From: an uncultured Bacillota bacterium
Lineage (GTDB): Bacteria; Bacillota; Dethiobacteria; DTU022; UBA8154
Length of the DNA stretch: 34,064 bases
Reading direction: 5' to 3'
NCBI GenBank assembly: GCA_937973635.1
Contig: CALJJZ010000068.1
Coordinates: 1-34,064 of the forward strand
Each line of letters begins with the position of its first letter. The stretch's first letter is position 1. The notes under the pieces were generated by a model, which made no database searches, had not been told where the DNA came from, and saw only the letters and a list, made by a program, of their open reading frames with translations. Both the position numbers and the translations under genes were made by a program. Positions 1 to 6,913 of the stretch are shown here, in pieces.

Positions 1-58
1 AGGGAAGGAGGACTGCTTTAGCCTGCCGATTATTGGTGTTTTCAAAGAGCATTAATGG

Positions 59-76
59 CATTATTTAGCAATAATG
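59..76. repeat. Short inverted repeat downstream of the GAK-like operon
   Basis: A perfect 7-bp inverted repeat (CATTATT, loop TAGC, AATAATG) lies about 90 bases beyond the stop codon of the HprK-like gene. It is AT-rich with no T-run on the minus strand, so a terminator role is weak. Just beside it ATGGCCTGCTA (79-89) recurs with one change as ATGGCTTGCTA (98-108). The rest of 1-161 holds nothing else I can support. Confidence 0.3.
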
Positions 77-161
77 GTATGGCCTGCTAAATTATTTATG
101 GCTTGCTACTTACTTCACTTGGAGACTTTCTGAACACACTCTTTTAATTAAAAATTAAGCA

Positions 162-1238
162 TTATTGAGAGAGAAAATCAAGTATTTTTTGCTCGGCGTA
201 CGCAAAATCAAGCTCCCCCGTGATTTCAAAGACCCGGCACTTATGCAGCACTTTTACGACATCTGTCCCGCAATAAGGGCGTCCCGCAGGGTTTCTGTGC
301 AGATAAAAAAGGCCCGGCGCCTTAATAAAGGCAGGGTAAAGATCCGCTCTCCCGGCAAGGTCGATCTCCGTAACGGCTGTCTTTGCTCCGCTTTTACGGC
401 GCCAGTTTAAAATAAAGAGGGTGTGCAGCGGCGCAGCTATTTTAAATTTACCTGTACCATAGATTTCTTCGATAAAAAGGTCGTATTTTTTTTCCACCCG
501 CCAGAGCGCCTCGTCGTCAAGGGCGCTATAGACAGCGCTTTCCTCCCGGCTGAGGATGGTTTTAATCCTGGGGTTATGCATAATTGTCCCGGGGTTAATC
601 CGGGGATACTTGGCAACCCCAACCATAGCCGGGCAAGGGGAGCCGTCCTCCACCATAAGGCGGTCGTTGCTTACAAAAGACAGCCCTTGATTTAACAAGC
701 CCAGGGCAAGGGTAGATTTTCCCCTCCCGGCAAAACCTGAAAGGGCAATACCCCTGCTTTCGCTGCAAACGCCGGAAGCGTGCAGAAGGAACAAGCCGTC
801 GTTTAATTTACGCTCAATAAAGCGGTTGTTGATAAAATTGATCACCTGGTTGCTGTTGGCTACGCTGGGGCCTATGGCCATATTTTCAGCGCCGTTGAAG
901 AGGAAGACCATACCCGTCAAAAGTTTTCTTACGATTCTGCCGTCCTGCAGATCCACATACTCTTCCTTAACTATGCTCTTTCCCGGTTCAGGCTGCTTTT
1001 TATGGAAAACAAAAGCTGAAAGGTCGGGAGGAGGCGCATCAACGGCGGTTATCTCCAGATCGGCCTTTGTTTCCGCGCACAAAAAATATTTAAAATACCG
1101 TTTTAAAGCAGCGGACAGGGCAAGGCTATTTACCCGGACTTTAATGGTCAGATCATGCATCTTCAGGCAGAAAAAATCTACGGGAGGGTACTCAGCGCGA
1201 TAAAGCTCGAGCAGCTCCGATAAAAAAGGTTTACGCAT
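162..1238 (-). CDS. HprK-related kinase (GAK-system kinase B type)
   Basis: This 358-residue protein resembles the catalytic domain of HPr kinase/phosphorylase. A Walker A loop GFAGRGKST lies at residues 168-176, preceded by HASG near 153 and followed by an SND motif near 190-192, where HprK has its metal-binding acidic pair. The roughly 150 N-terminal residues are not a recognisable HprK N-domain. No HPr or PTS gene is visible here, so the substrate is unknown. The start ATG follows CTGGAG with good spacing and overlaps the end of the ATP-grasp gene by 8 bases, so the two are translationally coupled. It is the last gene of a four-gene operon. Members of this family with an ATP-grasp and a CofD-like neighbour have been grouped as the GAK system, of unknown function. 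Family assignment is fairly sure; the phosphorylated target is not. Confidence 0.85.
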   Translation of the reverse strand: MRKPFLSELLELYRAEYPPVDFFCLKMHDLTIKVRVNSLALSAALKRYFKYFLCAETKADLEITAVDAPPPDLSAFVFHKKQPEPGKSIVKEEYVDLQDGRIVRKLLTGMVFLFNGAENMAIGPSVANSNQVINFINNRFIERKLNDGLFLLHASGVCSESRGIALSGFAGRGKSTLALGLLNQGLSFVSNDRLMVEDGSPCPAMVGVAKYPRINPGTIMHNPRIKTILSREESAVYSALDDEALWRVEKKYDLFIEEIYGTGKFKIAAPLHTLFILNWRRKSGAKTAVTEIDLAGRADLYPAFIKAPGLFYLHRNPAGRPYCGTDVVKVLHKCRVFEITGELDFAYAEQKILDFLSQ

Positions 1239-2109
1239 TTATCTGCTCCAGGACGTAGGACAATAATTTTTCGGCCACATCAAGGCCGTAGGCCTCATAC
1301 AGACCCCTAAACCCGCCAAAAGCGCTGACCTCAAAAACCTGCGGCCCGGCTTCCGTCTCTACAATATCCACCCCCGTGTAATCAAGGTCAAACAGCGCCT
1401 GAGCCCGTGCGGCTATTTCCACGACCTCGGGAGCAGGCTCAAAAGGGGCATACCTCCCGCCGTTTACCGTGGTGGTATTCCAGGCGTCAGCAGCCCGGAG
1501 CCTGGCATAGGTTGCCAGGTACTTTCCTCCTAAAAACATTACGCCTAAATCTTGAGCGGGAATATCTACTTTTTTCTGGATATACATAAGTGTATTCCCT
1601 GCGTTTTTGAAAGCGGTTACCTTCTCTTTAAGCTGCGGGTCAAGGGCCGAGAGGACCACCATGCCCCGGCCTTTGCTGGAATATAAAGGCTTAAATACAG
1701 CCGTGCCAAAAGAGAGCACTGCTTCACAGCCATGCTCTACGCTTTCCGTGACAACCGTGGGGGGCATGGGTATATTATGGGCCCTTAGTTTTAGAGTGCA
1801 GGACAACCTGTCTAGGGCAAGGAGCATGGACGAGGGTTTGGAAAACACCCTGGTGCCCCGTTTATGTAGAAAATCGAGGAGATACAGGCGGTCAAGGAGA
1901 TGGGGAGAGTATTTCACTCCGATTTTTTTTACGATTAAAGCGTCAAAGGCGGCCAGATCCAGGTGGCCGTAGCACAATGTATTTTGCTGCGAATCCCACC
2001 TGACGTCTTCCATGTGTATAAGCAGGCGGCTACCCGTTTGCTTCTCCGCCGCCGCTGCCAGCCTTTCCGAAGACCAGCCGCCGGCAATCCCCACAATCCC
2101 GATCCTCAT
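1231..2109 (-). CDS. GAK-system-type ATP-grasp enzyme (RimK-like)
   Basis: A 292-residue ATP-grasp protein. The N-terminal part begins MRIGIVG, like a nucleotide-binding pre-ATP-grasp domain. The central KPLYSSKGRGM stretch is the ATP-grasp glycine-rich loop, and the C-terminal FEVSAFGGFRG corresponds to the EVNxxPGFxG metal/ATP site of RimK and glutathione-synthetase relatives, with Ser in place of the usual Asn. Such enzymes ligate a carboxylate to an amine or thiol through an acyl-phosphate. The acceptor here is unknown. The start has an excellent RBS (AGGGAGGG then AAA ATG). It lies 12 bases after the PhoU-APH gene and overlaps the HprK-like gene by 8 bases, so all are probably one transcript. 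Family is clear; the reaction is not. Confidence 0.85.
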   Translation of the reverse strand: MRIGIVGIAGGWSSERLAAAAEKQTGSRLLIHMEDVRWDSQQNTLCYGHLDLAAFDALIVKKIGVKYSPHLLDRLYLLDFLHKRGTRVFSKPSSMLLALDRLSCTLKLRAHNIPMPPTVVTESVEHGCEAVLSFGTAVFKPLYSSKGRGMVVLSALDPQLKEKVTAFKNAGNTLMYIQKKVDIPAQDLGVMFLGGKYLATYARLRAADAWNTTTVNGGRYAPFEPAPEVVEIAARAQALFDLDYTGVDIVETEAGPQVFEVSAFGGFRGLYEAYGLDVAEKLLSYVLEQINA

Positions 2110-2121
2110 TTTACCCTCCCT

Positions 2122-3759
2122 TTAATATTCAAGTATTTTTGCATTAAAGTTAAATTCCCCTTCGCGGCCCCGGTACTTGCTAAGCTGATCGAGCAGATAC
2201 ATGCCCCGCATAAACATCTGCTGGGAAAATTTTTTCCCCAGTTCAAAGCGAGTGGAAGTGATCAAAGAACGGGCCAGACCCAGGGCCAGGCGCCGGGGAA
2301 AAGTGCCATCCTGCTGCTCCTCGGCAAAATCACGGGCCATAGCCAGAAAATACCGGATAAGCCCCTTTGCTTTCTTCCGGAAAGACCTCGTAAAGACCGG
2401 CAACCTGAAAAGGGAAACGATTAAAACGGTGATATCCTGCACATAGTCTCCCTTTTGGGAGCGGTAGAGATCAATAAAATGAATGCTGTCTTCAAGGTCA
2501 TTATAAATAATATTATCCAGATTAAGATCTCCATGGATAAGCAGCGTAAAAGGGACTGTCAGCTCGTCATCCAGATACGCTAGAGCCTCCAGTTTAGCAT
2601 ATAAATCGGGAATATGCATCTCCCCGATTTGATACGCATTTATAAAGGAGGCATGAACCGTAGAAACATCTTCAATCCTTTTCTTTAATTGGGAGACAAA
2701 ACGGGGTTTACATGGCCCCTCGGCCCTTGTTGTCTGCCAGATCTGTTTCAGCTTTAAGGAAAAGGCATGGAAAGCCCGCTGCAATAATTTTTCCTCATTA
2801 CGCAGCATAATCTGCTTGAGGTCCAGACCCTGCATCAGCTCCATGAGCAAAGAGGCGTGTTCTCCATACTCATTATAACTATATATTCTGGGGACCGCCC
2901 CGGGGAACAAACTCTGCCAGTACTCCAAGTTCCGCCTTTCCAGCAAGATCTTCTGCCTGTTCCCTGTTTTAAAGACGCATTCCCTGATTTTCTCTGAAGC
3001 GGAAGAGACAATGCCAATCTGACAGCCGCTTTTTGCGTCCAGCCCTACCTTTTCCACATGAAAACCGATCTCCTCCTCCCCTGTCTCCAGGGAATCTTTT
3101 AAAGAAATATATTGGTTAATGCGCATTTTGCTGCCCATCATCCTGGAAATAATTGCCTCGCCGATATTTAAGAGGCTGTCCCCGATGCGCTCCAGATACC
3201 GGAAAACAAACATGGTGGAGAGGAGGTTTTCCAAATTTTTGCCTTTTTTTAGTTCCCTTTTAATCTGCTCAAAGTCCCGCAGGTAAAAATCGTCCAATGC
3301 AAACTCCGCCTTACAGATATCTATGGCCAGCTTGCTGTCGTTGTGGAAAAAGGCCTGCTCAATATGGTCGATGGCCTTGTTAATGGCCTGAAAATAGGAG
3401 CGATAATCATAATTGGTGATATAATGAGGATCGGTTAAATGGGTTAGTTGCGTGACGAGCTGCAGGGCATGATCGGCGATCTTTTCCAGGTTGTTCGTAA
3501 TAACATTGACGGCCATCATCTTCTCCACCAGGATGGATTCCTGCGTAGAAGCATTATAGATCTGGCCATAACTTTTCTTCTTAATCACTATTTTCAGGTT
3601 ATCAATATAATCGTCCTTAACGCTCATCTCCGCAAGGATTGAAGCCAGCCGCTGGGGGTTTTCCACGGCCTCCTGTGCTTTGCCTAACATCTTTTTGATT
3701 TCCAAAAGCATAAAACGCAGGTTGTCGTCCAGATTATTTTTGAAATGCATTTTTTTCAC
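2122..3759 (-). CDS. PhoU-like domain fused to aminoglycoside-phosphotransferase-like kinase
   Basis: A 545-residue two-part protein. Residues 1 to about 215 are helical and PhoU-like, with repeated patterns such as NLEKIADHALQL and RYLERIGDSLLNIGE that match the E/DxxxD metal-binding helices of PhoU. From about 230 to the end it is a phosphotransferase of the APH/choline-kinase fold: HGDLNLDNIIYN near residue 408 is the catalytic Brenner-type loop (HxDxxxxN) and HFIDLYRS near 425 takes the DFG-like metal-binding place. It overlaps the upstream YvcK-like gene by 26 bases. The GTG at the given start and an ATG nine bases later are both possible. PhoU normally controls Pst phosphate transport, but no pst or pho gene is in view. 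The joined architecture suggests a kinase gated by a metal- or phosphate-sensing domain (inference). Confidence 0.8.
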   Translation of the reverse strand: MKKMHFKNNLDDNLRFMLLEIKKMLGKAQEAVENPQRLASILAEMSVKDDYIDNLKIVIKKKSYGQIYNASTQESILVEKMMAVNVITNNLEKIADHALQLVTQLTHLTDPHYITNYDYRSYFQAINKAIDHIEQAFFHNDSKLAIDICKAEFALDDFYLRDFEQIKRELKKGKNLENLLSTMFVFRYLERIGDSLLNIGEAIISRMMGSKMRINQYISLKDSLETGEEEIGFHVEKVGLDAKSGCQIGIVSSASEKIRECVFKTGNRQKILLERRNLEYWQSLFPGAVPRIYSYNEYGEHASLLMELMQGLDLKQIMLRNEEKLLQRAFHAFSLKLKQIWQTTRAEGPCKPRFVSQLKKRIEDVSTVHASFINAYQIGEMHIPDLYAKLEALAYLDDELTVPFTLLIHGDLNLDNIIYNDLEDSIHFIDLYRSQKGDYVQDITVLIVSLFRLPVFTRSFRKKAKGLIRYFLAMARDFAEEQQDGTFPRRLALGLARSLITSTRFELGKKFSQQMFMRGMYLLDQLSKYRGREGEFNFNAKILEY

Positions 3760-4735
3760 CGAGCCTGTCCAGAATTATTCCGGCCAGCCTGCCGCCGTGG
3801 TGATGGGCCAGCTCACCGCCGGAAAGTAAAAAAGCCTGTACAACCTCCAGCTTCCAGCGGGAAAAATTATGCAGGTCGGCAATGACCGGCGTCGACCCTT
3901 CGAGGGCATATCTTACCAGCAGCCTTTCAGGGATCTCCGTATGGTTATTGACAATAACCACGTCCACCAGGTCGCCGCAACCATGGCGGTACAGGGCCTC
4001 CACGTGATCCGAGGCGCTCATCCCCTCCGTTTCTCCCGGTTCAGTCATAATGTTGCAAACATAAAAACAGAGGGCGGAGGCATGACGTATAGCCTCTTTT
4101 ACACCGGGGACGAGCAGGCTGGGCAGTACGCTCGTGAAAAGGCTGCCCGGGCCCATGACTATGGCCTCGGCATCGTTAATCGCTTCCAGGACATGGGGAA
4201 AGGGCCGGCAATCCCCTGGAGAGAGGAAAACATGCTCAATGGCTTTATGGCAGCTTACAATGGTTGTCTGGCCGGCAGAGGCACTGCCGTCCATAAATTT
4301 GGCGCTTAAGGTTACCGGGTCGAGGGTTACGGGCAGTACTTTGCCGCGCACAGCCAGCACTTTGCTGATTTCCCGAATGGCCGCTTCAAAACCCATCATC
4401 TCCGTCATGGCGGCAATAATCAGGTTCCCCAAGCTGTGCCCTTTAAGGCTTTTGCTGCCCTTAAAACGATGCTGGAAAAGACGCTCCAGCAGGGGCTCCG
4501 TCTCGGCCAGGGCCAGCAGGCAGTTGCGCAGATCTCCCGGGGGAAGCATGCCCATTTCCCTGCGCAAACGGCCGGAGCTGCCCCCATCATCGGTCATGGT
4601 CACGACGGCCGTAATATTGGACGTATACTCCTTCAGCCCCCGGAGTAACACAGAGAGGCCGGTACCGCCTCCCAAGGCGACAACTTTTGGCCCTTTGTCC
4701 AGGAAACGCCGGTAATAAGCATCTTCTTGCGCCAT
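3734..4735 (-). CDS. yvcK: YvcK/CofD-like protein (gluconeogenesis factor family)
   Basis: A 333-residue protein of the COG0391 family. It has the N-terminal GGGTGLS loop (about 22-28), DDGGSSGRLR, PPGDLRNCL, GHSLGNL, LAVRGKVLPVT and the CNIMTEPGET signature, all matching YvcK (GlmR) closely; the usual YvcK length is about 320. YvcK binds UDP-sugars and supports cell-wall precursor synthesis in Bacillus, while its fold relative CofD makes the F420 phosphodiester. In Firmicutes yvcK usually sits between rapZ and whiA, but here it heads an operon with a PhoU-kinase, an ATP-grasp and an HprK-like protein. It may be the housekeeping YvcK or the CofD-like part of a GAK system. No strong RBS precedes the ATG, so the start is only moderately sure. 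A candidate promoter lies about 60 bases upstream. Confidence 0.85.
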   Translation of the reverse strand: MAQEDAYYRRFLDKGPKVVALGGGTGLSVLLRGLKEYTSNITAVVTMTDDGGSSGRLRREMGMLPPGDLRNCLLALAETEPLLERLFQHRFKGSKSLKGHSLGNLIIAAMTEMMGFEAAIREISKVLAVRGKVLPVTLDPVTLSAKFMDGSASAGQTTIVSCHKAIEHVFLSPGDCRPFPHVLEAINDAEAIVMGPGSLFTSVLPSLLVPGVKEAIRHASALCFYVCNIMTEPGETEGMSASDHVEALYRHGCGDLVDVVIVNNHTEIPERLLVRYALEGSTPVIADLHNFSRWKLEVVQAFLLSGGELAHHHGGRLAGIILDRLGEKNAFQK

Positions 4736-4798
4736 AAAGCAACTTTTGCCTTTCTGTACAAATTAAAAACCTTCCTGCCACGGTTCTGTATGCCTTTT

Positions 4799-4807
4799 AT
4801 TCTACCA
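4799..4807 (-). promoter_or_regulatory. Candidate extended -10 promoter of the YvcK-HprK-like operon
   Basis: Read on the minus strand this is TGG-TAGAAT, an extended -10 element (five of six matches to TATAAT plus TGn). Transcription would begin near 4792 and leave a leader of about 57 bases before the YvcK-like gene. No good -35 hexamer is visible 17 bases upstream, which extended -10 promoters can tolerate. Confidence 0.4.
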
Positions 4808-4827
4808 TAAATCTATGATTTTTGTTG

Positions 4828-5469
4828 TTAACAAAATGTTAACTGGTAAAAGCTGGCCATCATCTCGCTGATATCGTGAAAATAATAGGTGGGCCTGAGC
4901 TGCTCCAGGGGATAATCTTGATACCAGTCTAGGACCGCGCTGGGTATGCGGGCGTTATACGCAGCCTGCACATCGAAAAGCGAATCCCCGACCATGATGG
5001 CCTCCTCTTTGGGCGACCGGAGCAGCGCCAGCGCTTTTTCCAGGGGCTCGGCAGAGGGTTTGGGAGTTTGCACATCACAGCTTGTAACCACGGCATCAAA
5101 AAGTCCCTCCAGCCTTAGCCTTTTAAAGTTTTCTTCCACGATTAACCTCTCCTTGTTGGTTACCAGCGCAAGCCTATTGCCCCTGCACCTTAAAAATTGC
5201 AGGTTCTCCCTTATGGCGGGAAACAAACGGGGACTTCTCTCCGCCTGAAGCATCCACTTAAAATAATCGTCCAGCACCTCTTTCCTCTTGCTGGCTTCAA
5301 ATTGTTCCAATATCTGCCGGAAAGAGAGGCTAAATTGGCTCTCCACTTCCTCGTACGTTGACGCTACGCCATATTTCTGGCACAAACCGTAGATGACGTT
5401 GGTCAACGCCCTTTTGCTGTCCAGCAGCGTGCCGTCCAGATCAAAAAGAAAAGTGCGGATTTTTTCCAT
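4828..5469 (-). CDS. HAD-family phosphatase (PpaX/Gph-like)
   Basis: A 213-residue haloacid dehalogenase phosphatase of the Gph/PpaX subfamily. Motif I is FDLDGTLLDS at the N-terminus with the nucleophile and acid/base Asp pair. Motif II is ALVTNK, the conserved Lys is in KPSAEP, and motif III is MVGDSLFDVQAA. A helical cap lies between motifs I and II. PpaX of Bacillus (about 216 residues) hydrolyses pyrophosphate and is encoded with HPr kinase, while Gph acts on phosphoglycolate; the sequence alone does not decide between them. The RBS AAGGAGGTG is a perfect match, somewhat far (about 11 bases) from the ATG. It lies upstream of the operon that ends in an HprK-like kinase, in the same direction, with 92 bases between. 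Confidence 0.85.
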   Translation of the reverse strand: MEKIRTFLFDLDGTLLDSKRALTNVIYGLCQKYGVASTYEEVESQFSLSFRQILEQFEASKRKEVLDDYFKWMLQAERSPRLFPAIRENLQFLRCRGNRLALVTNKERLIVEENFKRLRLEGLFDAVVTSCDVQTPKPSAEPLEKALALLRSPKEEAIMVGDSLFDVQAAYNARIPSAVLDWYQDYPLEQLRPTYYFHDISEMMASFYQLTFC

Positions 5470-5590
5470 TGCGGTGATACACCTCCTTGGTTTTAAATTT
5501 ACATTGCTTTTGTTAAAAATGCTTTAAAAATGAGCAAGGTTTGTGTAAAAAATTCCTTAAATGTTTGTAAAGGCGCTAGGGCGGTTCTCC

Positions 5591-5622
5591 TTGCACCAGC
5601 AGGCTCTTTAAGATAGTATAAA
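5591..5622 (+). promoter_or_regulatory. Weak candidate promoter for the Ldh2-family dehydrogenase
   Basis: TTGCAC at 5591-5596 is followed by the AT-rich stretch TAGTATAAATG around 5614-5624. TAGTAT at 5614 gives a 17-base spacer, while the better-looking TATAAA at 5617 would give 20. The region 5470-5676 between two divergent genes must hold promoters, but this assignment is tentative. Confidence 0.25.
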
Positions 5623-5676
5623 TGTATATATAGAAAAGGCGGAAAACTAAAATTGCATAAAAGAGGAGATGGAAAA

Positions 5677-6780
5677 ATGGAGAATGATACCCAGGCATAC
5701 ATAAAAATTCCCGCTCCCGCGTTAAAAAAAATTGTGGCGGAGCTGCTGGAGCGATATGATGTCCCCCCCGACCACGCCGCTATTGTTAGCGATGTCCTGG
5801 TCACGGCCGATTTAAGGGGCATAGAATCCCACGGCGTTGGCCGCCTCTATACCTATTACCTCTCACGGCTGGAGCGGGGTTACCTGAACCCCAGGCCCGC
5901 CCTTACGCTCACCGGCAATTTCGGGGCCACTTTTAATATGGATGCCGACAACGGCCTCGGACACGTGGCCTGCTATAAAGCCATGCAAAGAAGCATAGAG
6001 CTGGCCAGGCAGTTTGGCCTCGGTGCAGGAGGGATTAAAAACAGCAACCATTTTGGCATTGCCGGCTATTACTCCATGATGGCCTTGCAGAAAGGCATGA
6101 TCGGCATCTGCCTCTCCAACTCCCAGCCCCTGGCCCTGCCCACTTTTTCCCGGAAGCGGCTGCTGGGGACAAACCCCCTCAGCATCGCCGTGCCGGCCGG
6201 CCAATCCCGGCCCTTTGTCCTTGATATGGCCACCAGCGTAGTACCCATCGGGAAGATCGAGGTCTATAAGCGCAAAGGGGCCAAGGTTCCCCCTGAATGG
6301 GGAGCTGACAGCCTCGGCCTGGCCACGTCGGACCCCGCACAAATTTTTGAAGGCGGAGGCCTCTTTCCCCTGGGCGGACCCGCGGAAACCGCCGGTTATA
6401 AAGGGTACGGCCTCTCTGCAGCCATTGATATCCTCGCCGGGGTGCTCACGGGTTCTTCTTTCCTCTCCGGCGTTTTAAATGCCAGGGTCAGCCCCGAGCC
6501 TACCGGCGTCGGCCATTTTGTGGCCGCCATCCAGATAGAAGCCTTTATGGATACGGCAACTTTTAAAGAGCGCATGGACAGCTTTATCGCTGAGCTGAAG
6601 AATGCGCCCCTGGCCGAGGGCTGTGACAAGATTTATCTCGCCGGAGAAAAAGAGTTTCTGCAGTGGGAGCAAAACATGAAAGACGGTGTCCCCGTGCACC
6701 AGGAGGTCTTTGCCGAGCTGTCTGCCCTGTGCCATAAACATAATCTCCCGCTCCCTGAAAGTTACCTCGTCCAGCCCTGA
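5677..6780 (+). CDS. Ldh2-family malate/L-lactate dehydrogenase
   Basis: A 367-residue NAD(P)-dependent oxidoreductase of the Ldh2/YlbC family (malate, L-lactate, L-sulfolactate and ureidoglycolate dehydrogenases). Family marks are RGIESHGVGRL near 45-55 with the catalytic His, NSNHFGIAGYY, LGTNPLSIAVP for cofactor contact, and VLDMATS. The C-terminal GYKGYGLSAAIDIL is also typical. This family uses a fold unrelated to the classical Rossmann-type malate dehydrogenase. The ATG at 5677 is chosen because GAGGAG at 5663-5668 is well spaced from it; an upstream in-frame TTG at 5653 has no such site. The gene stands alone, divergent from the HAD gene and convergent with the dehydratase operon. Malate is a reasonable but unproven substrate. 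Confidence 0.9.
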   Translation: MENDTQAYIKIPAPALKKIVAELLERYDVPPDHAAIVSDVLVTADLRGIESHGVGRLYTYYLSRLERGYLNPRPALTLTGNFGATFNMDADNGLGHVACYKAMQRSIELARQFGLGAGGIKNSNHFGIAGYYSMMALQKGMIGICLSNSQPLALPTFSRKRLLGTNPLSIAVPAGQSRPFVLDMATSVVPIGKIEVYKRKGAKVPPEWGADSLGLATSDPAQIFEGGGLFPLGGPAETAGYKGYGLSAAIDILAGVLTGSSFLSGVLNARVSPEPTGVGHFVAAIQIEAFMDTATFKERMDSFIAELKNAPLAEGCDKIYLAGEKEFLQWEQNMKDGVPVHQEVFAELSALCHKHNLPLPESYLVQP

Positions 6781-6789
6781 AAAGGGCCC

Positions 6790-6812
6790 TCCCGCCGCCT
6801 CCTGCGGCGGGA
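6790..6812. terminator. GC-rich hairpin between convergent genes, possible bidirectional terminator
   Basis: A perfect 9-bp stem TCCCGCCGC / GCGGCGGGA closes a 5-base loop only 10 bases after the dehydrogenase stop codon. There is no long T-run on the plus strand, and on the minus strand only a short TTTT a few bases on. It lies between convergent genes, so it may end transcripts from both sides. Confidence 0.5.
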
Positions 6813-6817
6813 CTAGC

Positions 6818-6851
6818 AAACCGGGGGACAGTTACAGGCGGGGGACGGTTT
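6818..6851. repeat. REP-like repeat remnant (GGGGGAC units)
   Basis: Two near-identical 12-base units, CGGGGGACAGTT (6822-6833) and CGGGGGACGGTT (6839-6850), lie in tandem with a 17-base period. They are enclosed by a 6-bp inverted repeat, AAACCG at 6818 and CGGTTT at 6846. Sequences of the GGGGACAGTT/GGGGACGGTT kind are a familiar dispersed palindromic repeat in Clostridia genomes, often tied to REP-associated transposases. This looks like one short copy or relic. Confidence 0.45.
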
Positions 6852-6913
6852 CCTTTAAAGCCGGCCCCCGCACGCCGCCCCTATTTTTTAGTATTGTTGT
6901 TGCCCGCCTGTTT

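Noticed and set aside
4134-4715. 193-codon open frame opposite to the YvcK-like gene
   Set aside because: It is antisense to a well conserved gene, has no family likeness and no good RBS.
3734-4735. CofD of coenzyme F420 synthesis
   Set aside because: The sequence blocks match YvcK more closely, and no other F420 genes are in the window.
6822-6850. Tandem GGGGGAC units as a possible CRISPR or longer repeat array
   Set aside because: Only two short units exist, no spacers of constant length follow, and there is no cas gene.
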